Source: Ichthyophis bannanicus (taxonomy: Eukaryota; Chordata; Amphibia; Gymnophiona; Ichthyophiidae). Taken from it: a stretch of 64,000 nt of DNA. Where the stretch lies: contig CM066035.1 of NCBI GenBank assembly GCA_033557465.1, forward strand, positions 895,993,309 to 896,057,308, in the 5' to 3' direction. The notes under the pieces were generated by a model. The model saw only the letters and a program-made list of their open reading frames with translations, searched no databases and was not told where the DNA came from. Position 1 is the stretch's first letter; the number at the start of each line of letters is the position of its first letter. The translations under genes were made by a program, and so were the position numbers. Of this stretch, positions 44,877 through 57,022 are shown in pieces.

Positions 44877-47195
44877 AATCTACAGTTGCTTCTTCTCAAT
44901 AGAGGCAATCCACCGCTTTATTCTAACCCCTACACAGGAATCTCTTTCCAAAAGATATCCATTTTTTCTATATTTCTATGAGCTGTCAGGTTGTTCATGC
45001 CTATAAGTCACAGGTTTCTCCTCTTTGCCTGCTAGGGAAAGAGGTCTAACCACTATCAGATGATAGTTCCTGTGCCAGCATGTATTTTTCCTTTCTATAG
45101 ACTTACTACTTCGTAAGTCTTCTTCAGCTCCATTCTCTTCACCCTCTTACCAAGTTTTTCCTCTGTAAGAGCGGAATTACTTACTGGGAGGCTTTCTCTT
45201 TAGCCTCTCTACTTTCCTCACTTTCCAGTGCGGAGTTTTCCTCTTTGAGTCACCTCCTCTGTTTTAATCTTGCTTTGGGGCAGCTTATCAGACATGTCCA
45301 GAGTTCCTACTCCTGTTCTGTCTGTTCTTGAACAGTAAGATTCTTCTGCTGTCTTGCCAACAGCTGCCCATCCAGGAGCTTTAATGTTTGGACCACTGGT
45401 TCTTGTCCACAAACAACCAGATTGTCCTCCACTAACATTCTGTCTAGTCTTAGTAGTGGCTCCAAGTCAGTGCTTCATCTCTCTTGGAGATCATCTCACT
45501 ACAAGCTTTCTAGATGATCTTCTATTCTGCCATCTTCATTTTCCTGCGTTTGGCAGCATAGTTGGCAGAGATACTGGCTCTCTAACAGCCAGTTCTATCT
45601 CCTCATTCTCCTGCATCATGCTCGCTGCAATCTACAGAGAAGCTTTCCACTATGGGCCCTTGCTAGAGAGCATGGGTTTTTTTTTCTCCAACACCTATCC
45701 TAACTGGTTAGAAAAGGCTTTTCAGTCATGTCTCCCATGACTAGAAGGTTTTCCCTTCTTTTACTATCTCCTTCTTTGATGTAAAGGACATAGGCCTTCT
45801 CTTACGTGAAAGCTCAAGGAGTTGCCAGTTCCCTGCTTTGGTCCATAGTATTCCCAATCGGGGATATGCTCATCCTCATGGTAAGAGCGCATGATATCTT
45901 TGCCCTTAAACAGGTCAACATGGTATCTCATCTCTAGGCGTCTTCTGTCTACTTACCATGCTAGAGTCCTGGAAGACTCGGGACTTGCTGGCTGCACATT
46001 GACATTGTCCTTTGTTTTTCACGTAACAATCCTGGTTATTTTTCACTAACTAGCATTCTTGCAGATCATGACCAGGGGGAATAGATTCTCTATATGTCTT
46101 CTCAAGTAGGTTCCACCTCCTTGTTAGAGGACTCTATCCTCTCCACATATCCTATGTGATCACTGTGCTGTAGGCATATCTCTGTTTATTTGCAGACATC
46201 CATATGTAGGCCTACATATCCATATTTATTTTTTGTGTGTATTTTATGCCCTGCCATATCTCACTATAGATATATTCTTATGTCTGTTTATCTATCTATC
46301 TATCTATATCTCTATCTATCTATCTATATATGTGTGTGTATATGTGTGTGTTGAGATTTTATTATAGATAGATATGTATCCACATACTTATCTATCTCAC
46401 TGTCTATCCTCATATAGCTATATGATTCTGACAGAAGGGCTTTACCCATACCTATGCTATCCAGCAGGTTTGGGTTTCTACACACACAACCACTCCTGTG
46501 GTGGTCAACAATTTTTATACCATAACCTAACGGTTTAGGTACCTCTGAAGCTTTCCGTGCCCAATATCTCTCCTAGCTTACCCCAGTTTGGAGAGACATT
46601 GTGGATCTTCAGTTAATCACAGGCTTCAACGCCTCAGGCATTTGTCCTCGCTTTTTGGGATACAAGGAGCTCCCACACCCTTTCTCCCCACAAGGACTGT
46701 GCCTGTTTGTCCAAATCGGTTAGCCTTCTCTTTTTGCTCCTAAGAGTGACTCACTCTGCCCCCAAAAGAGCTAGGGTTTTTCTCATAAAGCCTTCCTCTG
46801 AAGGCCCACCGTTTTGGACTACCCCATTTTTCCCTACTGGGGTTATCTATTATCTTTAAAGATTCTGTCCTCCACTGGTTTTCCTACAGGATTATTACCT
46901 CCACTTACAGTGAGGTCCTCTTCACGGTTCCTCTACTAGGTTTCCCAGTAGATCCATGAACCTCCATACTTCTGTGAAATCCTGTCAAGGGAGGTCCATA
47001 TTGCAATATCCTTTGCAATATTATTGATGACCATCATCATCCACACATGGACTCCATCCCTGCAGTCCTATGCTAGGTTAGCTGTTCCACAGCATCCTTC
47101 TTTCTTCAACTCCTACCCTCCATCCTCAGGATGCCTGGTGTTCTGAGAGATAGCATGTTCCAGCCTATGACATGCTGGGACTCCAGGCATCTCAG
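44877..47195 (+). other. Non-coding block of DIRS E1 in place of RT and recombinase
   Basis: About 2.3 kb follow gag without any RT, RNase H or recombinase motif in any frame I read. Landmarks are CAGAGAAGCTTTCCACTATG (about 45634), AATAGATTCTCTATATGTCT (about 46080), a TCTA/TG microsatellite (46288-46350) and ACTCCTACCCTCCATCC (47109-47125). The same landmarks occur in the same order in E2 (49823-51952). It ends where E3 begins. Confidence 0.7.
46288..46352. repeat. TCTA and TG microsatellite
   Basis: Repeated TCTA units run to about 46328 and pass into alternating TG/TA. It lies within the non-coding block of E1. Confidence 0.9.
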
Positions 47196-47476
47196 CTCGG
47201 TACCGACGGAGCCTGCACGGGAACGCTCCCCAGCTTCCCAAAAAGGAAAGCTTTTGGGAACATCCCACAGCGCCTGCACGCTGCCTTCCCGCCTTTCCTA
47301 ACCAACTCTCCTCAGTTCTTCTTTGCCGCGGAGCCAGCAGGTCGAGCCCTGTCACCGCTGAAGAAGTTCTTTATTTTATTTCTTTGGTTGCGTGTCTGCC
47401 TTCCCCGACTCCGGACCGGTACCGCCCGTCTTTTCTTTCTTTCTTTCTTTAAAAAAAAATATATATATATCGATAT

Positions 47477-47640
47477 ATCTCCAGGAACAAGCAGGAATGA
47501 GTCTTCACATATGGGTACGTCGGTACCGACGGAGCCTGCATGGGAATGCTGCCCAGCTTTCAATCAGAAAGCTTTTGGCAGCATCCCTCGCGCCTGCGCA
47601 GTGACTTCCCGCCTTCTCCACAGCCTCTCTTCAGTTTTCG
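47477..47640 (+). repeat. Left inverted terminal repeat of DIRS E2
   Basis: It holds the palindrome CGTCGGTACCGACG (47518-47531) and an NRF-1-like GCGCCTGCGCA (47589-47599). It pairs with 52125-52290. Confidence 0.85.
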
Positions 47641-47853
47641 TTTTTCCGCGGAGCCGGCAGGACGTCCTCCTGTCACCGCAGAAACTTTTCTTCTTAATTG
47701 CTTTAATTATTTTAATTTTTTGTTTTCTTGTGGTCGCGGCTGTTTCTCCCGCTACCACCGGTACCTCCGGTGGTTTTTAGGCTAAAGTCTGTAAAACGTT
47801 TCTTCAGTTTTTATTGCTTTAACTTCTTAGGCCTACTAGGCCTTTTTTTCATT

Positions 47854-49822
47854 ATGGAGCCTTCTTTTCCTAAGAAGTGCATCGGATGTGGAAACACCTG
47901 TTTCTTTTTAGACACCAATAGTTGGTGTCTCAACTGTGTGGGTCCTGACCCTTTTTCCCCTGACTTGTCAGGAGATAATTTGGTGAGAAAACCTTCAGTA
48001 TTTAGAGTTTCCCTCGATACCGTTTTTTCTTCGGCAGTGAGGGTACCCGGTTTCTCTACTTCACAGGATCAGGTAACCCAAAAACAGTCTGTTAAGACTA
48101 GTCAATGCTTGAGTGGTATGTCCCATGCCCAGCATGGTGACGGCTCCGGCCTTACCCTCAAGAATCCATTGGCATTACCCCTGCGGGAGTCTTCGGGCTC
48201 CAAAGCGTTAAAGGGGTTTCAGGATGTTCCTGGGGCTCACCCCTCACAGAACATGCCTGAGCCATGCGCGGGGGTGGTATCCGCTTCGAGCGGTACCGAG
48301 CCTCCGGCATCGGCACCGGTGTCGAGTACTCCACTCTTCACCAGGGATCGTCATCGGGCATCCTCGGTACCTTCGGGACCGATCGATACGCACCGCATTG
48401 ACTTCCCTCAATCTCAGCCATGCTCCGGGACGGTACCGGCGTCGATCGGTTCCGATACCCTAGCATCGGCATGGATGGGTGCTCATCGGGTATCCTCGGT
48501 ACTGTCGGTATCGATCGATGTCACCCAGGCTGCCTTAGTGGTATCGGCATCGGAACTGTCGAGACATGCATCGCTAGTCTCGCTCTCTTCGATGCCGAGT
48601 CTTGAGTCAATATCGAGTCTCGAGGACTGCGTACCGACGCGTCCCGGAACCGACTCCTGTCGTTTCCAAATAGGTAGTTCCGCAGATCCTAGCCATAACT
48701 CCCTCATGATCTCGGTACCACTACAGCAGTTCCCGATGACTACTTCACTTGCTAGTCCTTTATCAGTAGCAATGTTGATGCCTGTTCTTGCACCGATGCC
48801 TAGTTTGGAACCCATACCTGGCATTGGTGCAGTACCTTGTACGTCCTCTGATACTCAGACTTTTTCTTTAGCCTCACCAGGAATAGTTCCCATAGGAGAT
48901 CAGTCTTTTCAAGCTTTTCTCCTGGATATGGCAACCTTTCTTAATATCTCTATCCCTGGTTGTGATCCAACCCATGGCTCACCGGCACAAATGCAAAATA
49001 TACAGTTTCCTTTACATCCTGCTCTGCAGGATCTCCTTCTCAAGGTAAGGAAATCACCCTTGCGACTTCCTCAAGTTTCTACAGACATTGAGGTTAGGTA
49101 CCGAGTGCCACCCTCTCCAGGGTTCCAAAAACCTCAACTTTCTCATCGTTCCCTTGTAGTGGAATCAGCACTGAGGAAAGTTAAGAGCAAGAAGAAGCAT
49201 TCTTCTTTTCCGCCAGGTCGTTCTTCAAGAACACTCGATGCTTTTGGCCGTCAGGCCTTCCAAAACTCTATGCTGGCTTCCAGAGTTCTCTCATATATTT
49301 TTCACATGAGTCTAACACTCCAGGAAGTCACAGAGAAATTGTCTCTTTTGACCCCTTTTTTTACCAGAGCCCAAGGCTACTGATTATTCCTTGCTCATTA
49401 ATCACAGTCGGAATATATCCTGGTTCCTGTCTCGTGCTTCTATAGACTCTTTTGAGTCCGTTAGCAGATCCTCTGCTATTGCCATTGCAGCACGTCGCAG
49501 AGCCTGGCTTGAGGCTTCCGACTTGAACAAACGGGCACAAACTATACTAGCTCATTCTCCTTGTACAGGGGAAAGTCTTTTCAATAAGGAGGCTTTACGT
49601 CAGGTTGCTCAATGCTCCACTGACTCTTCTTCCACTAGAAACCATTCTAAGCCACCTCCTTCTTCAAAGAGTAGGAAATGTCCTACCAAACCTTCTTTCC
49701 CTAAGAAAAGAAAGTTTCATTCATCTCCTGCCCATCATTCGGCTGTACCTAAACAAGGGACGCCTCAACCTAGTCTGCAGTCCTCCAGTTCTGGCCAGTC
49801 TCCGCATTCCCAGCAGCCATAG
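47854..49822 (+). pseudogene. DIRS E2 gag (ORF1), one frameshift
   Basis: The start at 47854 follows ITR and leader and opens MEPSFPKKCIGCGNTC then SWCLNCVGPD, the cysteine-rich N-terminus. The long middle is rich in Ser, Pro, Val and Thr, with the SLSSMPSLESISSLED unit also found in E1. The conserved domain has FQKPQLSHRSLVVESALRKV (about 49126-49185) and DAFGRQAFQNSMLASR. The frame ends at 49383, and the next frame (49391-49822) carries SRASIDSFESVSRSSAIAIA and TGESLFNKEALRQVAQ with a basic tail. A single frameshift near 49370-49390 separates the two. Confidence 0.85.
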
Positions 49823-50928
49823 GGACCAGGAATTGTAACTTACACTTTCCTTCTACATCTTAGAAGCTTTTTCAGTGTATTACCCTGTTAAAAAAAAAAC
49901 AAAAACTATTATTTTGTTCAGGTACTACACACTTTTCCTCTTCTTACTCTCTAGAAGAGCAGTGCAACTATCATCTGATAATTCCTATCCCAACTGAACA
50001 TGTTTTCCTTCAGTTGACTTACCCCATGGGTACGTCACCCTACAACTACTGGGAACTACCATACGTAACTACTTCTCTGGCAAGCTCGTTCCCCAGACAA
50101 GAATAGAAGATATCCCCTCTTTTTTCTTGTCTGTTTTTCTTATTCAGCACAGGACAGTCTCTTTGCTGTTTCCGTCAGCAGCTCTGCCTGCAGGAGTTAC
50201 AGTAATTGTATTACTGGGACTTTTTCCAAGTTCCAGTCCCTTGTTCAAAATTTTGTCTAGCCTCAGTAGTGATTCCAAGCTGTCTTGGATCCTCCTACTT
50301 GTTTAGACTTTCTCACATTATTCTTACCATCTCCTTTCCTAGGATATGGCAACATACCTGACTTTCAGTCAGTTTATCTCATACCTCTCCTGCACAATGC
50401 TCTCTGCAGTCTTCAGAGAAGCTTTCTACTATGGGGGCCTTGCTATAGAGCATTGACCTTGTCTCTGAAGTTCCTCTATTAGAGAAAAACTTATGAACCC
50501 TTCCTATACCTGAGAGGGTTCTCCGCACCCCCTCTAGATTGGGGTGTTAACACGAGCTATCAGTTCTTCTGCGTGAAGATCCAAGGCATCCACCATGTCA
50601 GTGTTCTGTGGAACTCCCGCCTTGTTCCTTACAGATTCCTATCTTCATCTGTTCTCACGCGAACATCACGGATAACTGGTTGGATTGCCTTCCTGCATCC
50701 CTCAATCCACGAAAATAGATTCTCTATACATATCCCAAGTGGGCTCACCCTCTTGTAGAACGCAGAATCTTTTTCTTTTCTATTCCCCATGTACGATTAT
50801 GGGGCTGGGTGGTAGACATGTATCTCAATCTGTTGTCTGGTATGTAGCATCTCCATATATGTCTACATACTTATATCATTTCTCTGGTGGTGCTACACCA
50901 TGCCCCACAACTTTACATATATCTAGGT

Positions 50929-50993
<65 letters not shown>

Positions 50994-51952
50994 TTATTTA
51001 TTATATTTCACCATCCATATCCTAATCTACAAATCTGGACATATGTATATTTATATATATATATGAATATATACATGTCTATTCCAGCCACATATATATA
51101 TCTCTCCCCATATATATGTGTTTGATGGGGGGTTTCTTATGGGTTGGTCAATCGTATTCACTATCACCCTTACTGTCTATACTACATGATTTACCTCTTA
51201 GAGGTTTTAGACAGTCTGTTGCCCTACGTCCCATACCAAATTATGATACAGGACATGTTAAGCACCAACAACCACTTTGGTGCTAACATCTTCCATTTTT
51301 TCTTTGTCCTTGAAGCATCCAGCTTCAATATTTTTCCTATCTCTCGCCAGCTAGGAAAAACAGTGTACATCTTTATCTTCAAGTACACAACTATTTTCCG
51401 TAGGAATAGGGGTTTTCCATTCCCCCTCTCCTGCCAGGACTGGGCTAGTTCTTCAACTCTGTCAGTCTTCTTCCTTTAGTCCTCAATGTTCATGATGCCT
51501 AAAGGACTTTTCAGCTTTTCCCATAAAGCTTTCCATTGAAGACCAGACGTCTACTCCTACCCAGTTAACACCTGGATCATCTACTACCTCCAGGTCTGAA
51601 CCTTCATCCTCACTCTGAGAGGTCACCTTGAAGATTCCGCCACTGCTTATCCAGTAGACTCCATCATGCTTTCTACTTCCTACAATACAGTAGGTAAGCT
51701 GCATATTTTAAGTGTACATTAAATTTGTTTAATGCTACTTATCATATCTACCAAGGACTCCTGTACTCTGTAGAACCTTCTAGTCCTTGGCTATGCTGTT
51801 TCTTTCCTTGCAGCTCCTTTATTATCAACTCCTACCCTCCATCCCACATTGGATGCCGGGGATTCCTGGAGACAAAATGCACCCCTGATCCAGGCACTTG
51901 CATTTTTATGGGATCTCCCCCTGGCATCTCCAGCTAGGTAGTCCCTATATGT
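49823..51952 (+). other. Non-coding block of DIRS E2 in place of RT and recombinase
   Basis: It is homologous to 44877-47195 in E1: it shares TCATCTGATAATTCCTAT, CAGAGAAGCTTTCTACTATG (about 50416), AATAGATTCTCTATACATAT (about 50713) and CTCCTACCCTCCATCC (about 51829). It contains TC and TA microsatellites at 50933-50990. No frame shows a known domain; an open frame over 50685-51125 is only microsatellite. The divergence between the E1 and E2 copies is clearly greater than between their ends. Confidence 0.7.
50933..50990. repeat. TC/TA microsatellite
   Basis: Alternating TC from about 50933 passes into alternating TA at about 50968. Confidence 0.95.
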
Positions 51953-52040
51953 GAAGACTCATTCCTGCTTGTTCCTGGAGATAGCACAGTTACTTACCTG
52001 TAACAGGGTGATCTCTGGGAACAGCAGGAATTAGTCTTCA
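51953..52040 (+). repeat. Internal complementary region of DIRS E2
   Basis: TATGTGAAGACTCATTCC through TGTTCCTGGAGAT pairs with the left outer end. AGCACAGTTACTTACCTG through AGGAATTAGTCTTCAC pairs with the right outer end. The implied circle junction is TAACTGTGCTATCTCCAGGA. Confidence 0.9.
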
Positions 52041-52059
52041 CAACCCTCCCACCTCTCCT

Positions 52060-52310
52060 AGGAGTTGCATCTTTTTTATTTTTTTCCTTTTCTCTCCTCG
52101 CCTTTGTCTCAGTTCTGAAACTCAACTGAAGAGAGGCTGTGGAGAAGGCGGGAAGTCACTGCGCAGGCGCGAGGCATGCTGCCAAAAGCTTTCTGATTGA
52201 AAGCTGGGCAGCATTCCCGTGCAGGCTCCGTCGGTACCGACGTACCCATATGTGAAGACTAATTCCTGCTGTTCCCAGAGATCACCTGTTACAGGTAAGT
52301 AACTGTGCTT
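52060..52310 (+). repeat. Right inverted terminal repeat of DIRS E2
   Basis: It mirrors 47477-47640, with CTGCGCAGGCGCGAGG and the palindrome CGTCGGTACCGACG, and ends GTAAGTAACTGTGCT. Confidence 0.85.
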
Positions 52311-52370
52311 TTTCCTCACTTGGTGTATTTTTCTTCTTAGGCCTCAGGGCCCACAAGAAAATTTCCCTCA

Positions 52371-54214
52371 TGGAAAAACCAGCCTCCGGGTTCAAAAAAT
52401 GCACCAAGTGTAGCGGTACTATTTCTGTTAGATACCCATGAATGGTGTCTTAAATGTTTGGGTCCTGAACATTCCATTCCGGATTGTCCGTCCTGCTCTC
52501 TAATGTCTAAATGGGGGTTACAGAACCGAGCAGCTAAGCTCCATGTACTGTTTCCCGCTGATGCACCGGCGGTAGCATGGACATCTTCCAGGTCGTCTTC
52601 TCCTGATGGATCTCAGGTAACCAAACATAAACCTAGCAGGTCCTCGAAGGGTAAATCTCCCTTTAAGCATCGAGATGCCTCCGGGCTTGCCCTCGAGGAT
52701 CCTGCACCAGCCAAATAACCTCAGCAGGAAGCTCCGGCTTCCAAAGCTCCTCCTATGGGGTTACAGGTTGACATCGATGGCACGGCCTCGACCGATCACC
52801 TGTTAGATTGCTCTGGGGTACCGTCACTTTCTCCCGGTACCGACATCCAGGCTTTCATGGCATCGATGGATCAGAATGTTCTGTCCATGCAACAGGCTAT
52901 CAAGGCCTTCATTCAAGTTGCGACGCCGATGATACCGCAGCGAGCTCAGTTGTCGGTATCGGCTCCGGTACCAGCACTAGTACCGATGCCGGTACCGACT
53001 GCATCGACATCGACCAGGATACCGACTGCAGCGGTTCCTTGTCCAGGGCTATTTCTCGGTACCGGTCCGGTACCGGGGACGCCCGATGTCGATACCGCTC
53101 GATACCCGTATCGAGCGTTAGAAGAGCACCCGGACAGGCGATACTTCGATTCCTCTGATGATTCAGGAGACTCATCTGATGAATCAGAAGTATCCATAGC
53201 CCTTCCTGAAGAGCCGCCTTTTCCAAAAAGAAGAATGTCTCCTCCAGAGGACTTGTCCTTTCAAGACTTCATAAGAGAAGTAGCTAAAGGACTTTCTATT
53301 TCAGTAACCTCTGAATCAGAGCCTAGAGCAAAAAAATTAGATATTTTAGGGTACTCTAAGGCTCCTAGAGAGGCTGTCACCTTACCAATTCATGAGATTC
53401 TTCATGAACACATGATTGATTTATGGGAGACTCCTCTCATTCTCTCTCCTCATTCTCGCAGATTGGACACTATGTATCGTGTCCCTCGTCCTGGATTTCA
53501 GAAAACTCAGCTTCCTCACCATTCCATTGTGGTGCAGTCAGCTATGAAGAGAATAAAGAGTACAAAGAGACACTCTTCTGCTCCTCCAGGAAGAGAATGC
53601 AGGACCTTGGATGCTTTTGGTAGGAAAATCTTCCAAGCCAGTATGCTTATTGCCAGAATCAACTCATATAGCCTTTACATGGGTATGTTTCTAAAAGAGG
53701 TTGCACAAAAGCTGCACAACTTCCTCCCTTTTCTTCCAGAGGATAAAAGGGACGAATTCCTCCTTTGGCTTCAGCATACTCATGACATTTCAAAGTTTTC
53801 CAACAGGGCAGCTTTTGACTCCTTTGAAGGTGCCAGCAGAGCATCAGGCATTGCCATAGCTGCTCGCAGAATTGCTTGGCTCCAGGCTTCTGATCTAGAA
53901 CCCTGGGTTCAAGATGGCTTAGGAAATCTGCCCTGTACAGGTGAAAATCTATTTGGCAAAGAGTGGCAAATAAAAGCCACTCAAATGGATGCAGAGAATT
54001 CTGCTCTGGATAGACTTTCAAAGTCAACCTCCATTCCTGCCAAGAAAAAGATTTTTAAGTAGTCTTTTTACAAAAAGGGCAGATTTCCTTCTACTTCTAG
54101 CCAACAGTCTTCCACAGGTCGCTTTGCCACTAAGCGTCAGCAACCTAAGCAGGCCAGGACTAAGTCTACAGGGGCTGCTGCAACTCAGCAGTCCCAACCT
54201 CCTCAGGGTTTTTG
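52371..54214 (+). pseudogene. DIRS E3 gag (ORF1, LAP2-alpha-like domain), frameshifted
   Basis: The start at 52371 gives MEKPASGFKKCTKCSGT, then one base is missing before the LLDTHEWCLKCLGPEH segment. A stop at about 52716 separates this from the long frame 52755-54062. That frame has an acidic stretch (FDSSDDSGDSSDESE), the SFQDFIREVAKGLSIS motif, FQKTQLPHHSIVVQSAMKR, LYMGMFLKEVAQKLHNF and DLEPWVQDGLGNLPC. A stop at 54062 is followed in the same frame by a basic, Gln-rich tail ending QPPQGF at 54214. It is the best preserved gag core in the window. Confidence 0.85.
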
Positions 54215-56134
54215 ACTTGATGCTAGAGAACTTAGTCTTTCTGGCTCTACAACAGCCAGAACCTCTCACCATTCCAGGAAGGTTAGCTCATTTTGCTCCC
54301 AGATGGGAGCAAATCACATCAGAGCAGTGGACCCTCTCCATCATGAGAGGGCTACAAGCTTCATTTCTCAGACCTTCCTCCCCACACCATGGTGAGACAC
54401 TTCAATTCTCCCACATCTCTTCTCAACCTTCTAGGTCAGGAGGTGGCTACCCTTCTTGCCCAAGGGGCAATAGAAGAAGTTCCTCTTCTTCAACAAGGGT
54501 CAGGGTTCTACTCCCCCTATTTTCTCATTCCAAAGAAGACAGGGGGATACAGACCCATCTTAGATCTCAGAGAATTGAACAAATTTCTATGCAAGGAGAA
54601 GTTCAAGATGCTTTCTCTGGGCACTCTCCTTCCATACCTTCAAAGTCAGGATTGGCTTTGTTCTCTAGATCTCAAGGATGCGTACACCCATGTCCTCATC
54701 CATCCCTCTCACAGAAGATTCCTATGGTTTCTTTTCCAGGGAAAACATTACCAATACAGAGTTCTTCCTTTCGGTCTGGCCTCTGCTCCAAGAGTGTTCA
54801 CCAAATGCATGGCAATAGTTGCTGCATTTCTACGAACTCTGGGAATATTTGTCTTCCCATACCTGGACGACTGGCTCATTCGAGCTCCATCTCAGTCAGA
54901 GGCCCAGAATTCCTTGAACCGCACAAGGCGCATTCTGCAGTATCTGGGACTTGTGGTAAACCTCCCAAAGTCTCAGCTCACCCCTACTCAGTCTCTAGAA
55001 TTCATAGGGGCCTGGTTGCATACCACTACTGCAAGGGCTTACCTTCCTCAGGCCCGTTGCCAACGTCTAGTGCAGTTAGCCTCCCAGATTCAGTCAAAGA
55101 GCCACTTAACTGCCCGGGAGATGCTACAACTGCTAGGCCACATGGCTTCCACAGTGCATGTGGTACCCTATGCTCGCCTACACATGAGAGCAGCTCAATG
55201 GACTTTGTCCACCCAGTGGACTCAAGCTTCAGGAGCTCTCTCAGACCAAATAGCAACCTCCAAACGTCTCTTTTGGTCTCTCCAATGGTGGATATCCACT
55301 CAAAATCTGTTGCTGGGGTCCCCCTTCCAACAGTTGTTACCCCAAGCAACCCTCACAACAGATGCCTCGCAAAGAGGTTGGGGAGCTCATCTACAAGACC
55401 TCTCCACCCAAGGCACTTGGTCCCCACAGGAGACTTCTCTTCATATCAACCACTTGGAACTTCGAGCAGTATTTCTAACTCTCAAGGTCTTTCATACCCT
55501 CAGCTACAAGACAGTCCTCATTCATACGACAATCAAGTAGCCATGTTTTACATAAACAAGCAAGGAGGTACTGGCTCTCTTGTCGCTTTGCAACGAAGCT
55601 CTAAGATTATGGGCCTTCGCCAGAGAGCATCAAATCCATCTCCTGGCAGTATACCTCCCAGGAATCCAAAACTCTTGTGCAGACGGACTCAGTCGAGTTC
55701 TGCTTCCACACGAATGGTCCCTGCACATGGATCAGGTACTCAGAATCTTCCAAGAATGGGGAACCCCGGACATAGACCTCTTTGCAAGTCCGTGGAATGC
55801 CAAACTTCCCTGGTTCTGTTCCAGAATTCCGTGTCAGGGAGTTCAGGCCAAGGATGCCTTCCTCTTTCATTGGGGTCAAGACTTCCTGTATGCCTTTCCA
55901 CCCATTCCCTTGATTCCCAAGACTCTGTTCAAACTCCAGAGGGATCAAGGATCTATGATCCTCATAGCTCCACGCTGGCCACGCCAAGTGTGGTACCCTC
56001 TACTTCTGCATCTCTCCCAAGCCCCCTCCCTGGACTTGGGAGCTGCTCCAGACCTCCTGTCCCAGGAGGAAGGGACTTTGTGGCACCCAAACCCCAGGTC
56101 CCTTCACCTCAGAGCTTGGTTGCTGAAGGCCTAG
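54215..56134 (+). pseudogene. DIRS E3 reverse transcriptase-RNase H with methylase-like tail, frameshifted
   Basis: The start region (LAHFAPRWEQITSEQWTL) is in one frame. From about 54389 the RT is open in the next: KKTGGYRPILDLRELN, LCSLDLKDAYTHVLIHP, RVLPFGLASAP and the intact FPYLDDWLI (about 54854-54880). RNase H starts TTDASQRGWGAH (about 55349) with LELRAV. The frame breaks at about 55525 and returns at about 55580. The tail has IDLFASPWNAKLPWFCSR and FLYAFPPIPLI, ending at 56134. Three frameshifts inactivate the whole protein. Confidence 0.85.
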
Positions 56135-57020
56135 ACCTTCAAGACTTGAATCTTTCTCAGCAAGTGAAGGATATCCTCCATGCTTCCAGAAAACCTTCCA
56201 CTAGGCGTTCCTATGCTTTTAAGTGGAAAAGATTTTCCATTTGGTGTGCTGAAAAGGGTCTTGACCCTCTAGCACTACCTTTAACTTCTCTGTTAGATTA
56301 TCTCCTGCATCTTTCCAATGCAGGACTTAAGACAAATTCAGTAAGAGTCCATTTAAGTGCTATCGCAGCGTCCCTTAAGCCCATTAATGGACAACCTATC
56401 TCCTCTCATCCCCTCATTGCAAGAATCATGAGAGGCCTATCTTTAACTAAACCTCCCATTAGGCCTCCTCCGGTGGCATGGGACTTAAATTTGGTTCTTG
56501 GTCAGCTTATGAAGCCACCTTTTGAACCCTTAGCCACTACCTCCTTGAAATTCCTTTCCTGGAAGGTTATTTTCCTCATTGCAGTCACTTCTGCTCGCCG
56601 CATCAGTGAACTGCAGGCCTTAGTAGCTAATCCACCTTATACAAGGTTCCATCATGATAAGGTAGTCCTTAGGACAAATCCACACTTTATGCCTAAAGTG
56701 GTCTCTCCTTTTCATCTTAATCAAGAGGTATATTTACCTGTCTTTTTTCCAGCTCCTCATGCATCCAGTGCAGAGAGGAATCTTCATACTCTGGATTGTA
56801 AAAAAGCTCTTGCTTTTTACTTACAAAGAACACAGCAACATAGAAAGTCTTCCAAGCTTTTTGTTGCTTTTGATCCTTCTCATCTGGGACTTCAGTCTCT
56901 AAGCGAACACTGTCCAATTGGATTGCTCAGTGTATTTCTTTCGCCTACCAGAGTAAGAACCTTTCTCTGGAGAGCCATGTCACAGCTCATAATGTGAGGG
57001 CCATGGCCACCTCTATGGCT
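56110..57020 (+). pseudogene. DIRS E3 tyrosine recombinase, C-terminus deleted
   Basis: The N-terminal part PSTRRSYAFKWKRFSIWC and the catalytic Arg block TSARRISELQALV (about 56585-56625) are open. A frameshift lies near 56890. In the shifted frame His-x-x-Arg survives as TAHNVRAMATSMAH (about 56980-57020). The sequence then jumps straight into the ICR, so the LADICRAATW block and the nucleophile Tyr are absent. The enzyme cannot act. Confidence 0.85.
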
Positions 57021-57022
57021 CA

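Larger units (their letters stand above)
47477..52310 (+). mobile_element. DIRS retrotransposon E2 (gag-only, complete ends)
   Basis: A 4.83-kb element with a left ITR starting ATCTCCAGGAACAAGCAGG, gag (47854-49822), a 2.1-kb non-coding block, an ICR (51953-52040) and a right ITR ending GTAAGTAACTGTGCT at about 52310. The ITRs pair over about 160 bp (CAATCAGAAAGCTTTTGGCA and its complement). No RT, RNase H or recombinase is present, although the terminal structure is complete. This makes it a non-autonomous DIRS that kept gag. Confidence 0.85.

Noticed and set aside
50685..51125. Open frame of 146 codons in the E2 non-coding block
   Set aside because: Its second half is translated TC/TA microsatellite and it is not shared with E1.
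53989..56997. A 1002-codon open frame that looks like one large protein
   Set aside because: It is a chimera of frames: it overlaps gag, carries the RT start, then runs out of frame through RT-RNase H and only regains sense in the recombinase.
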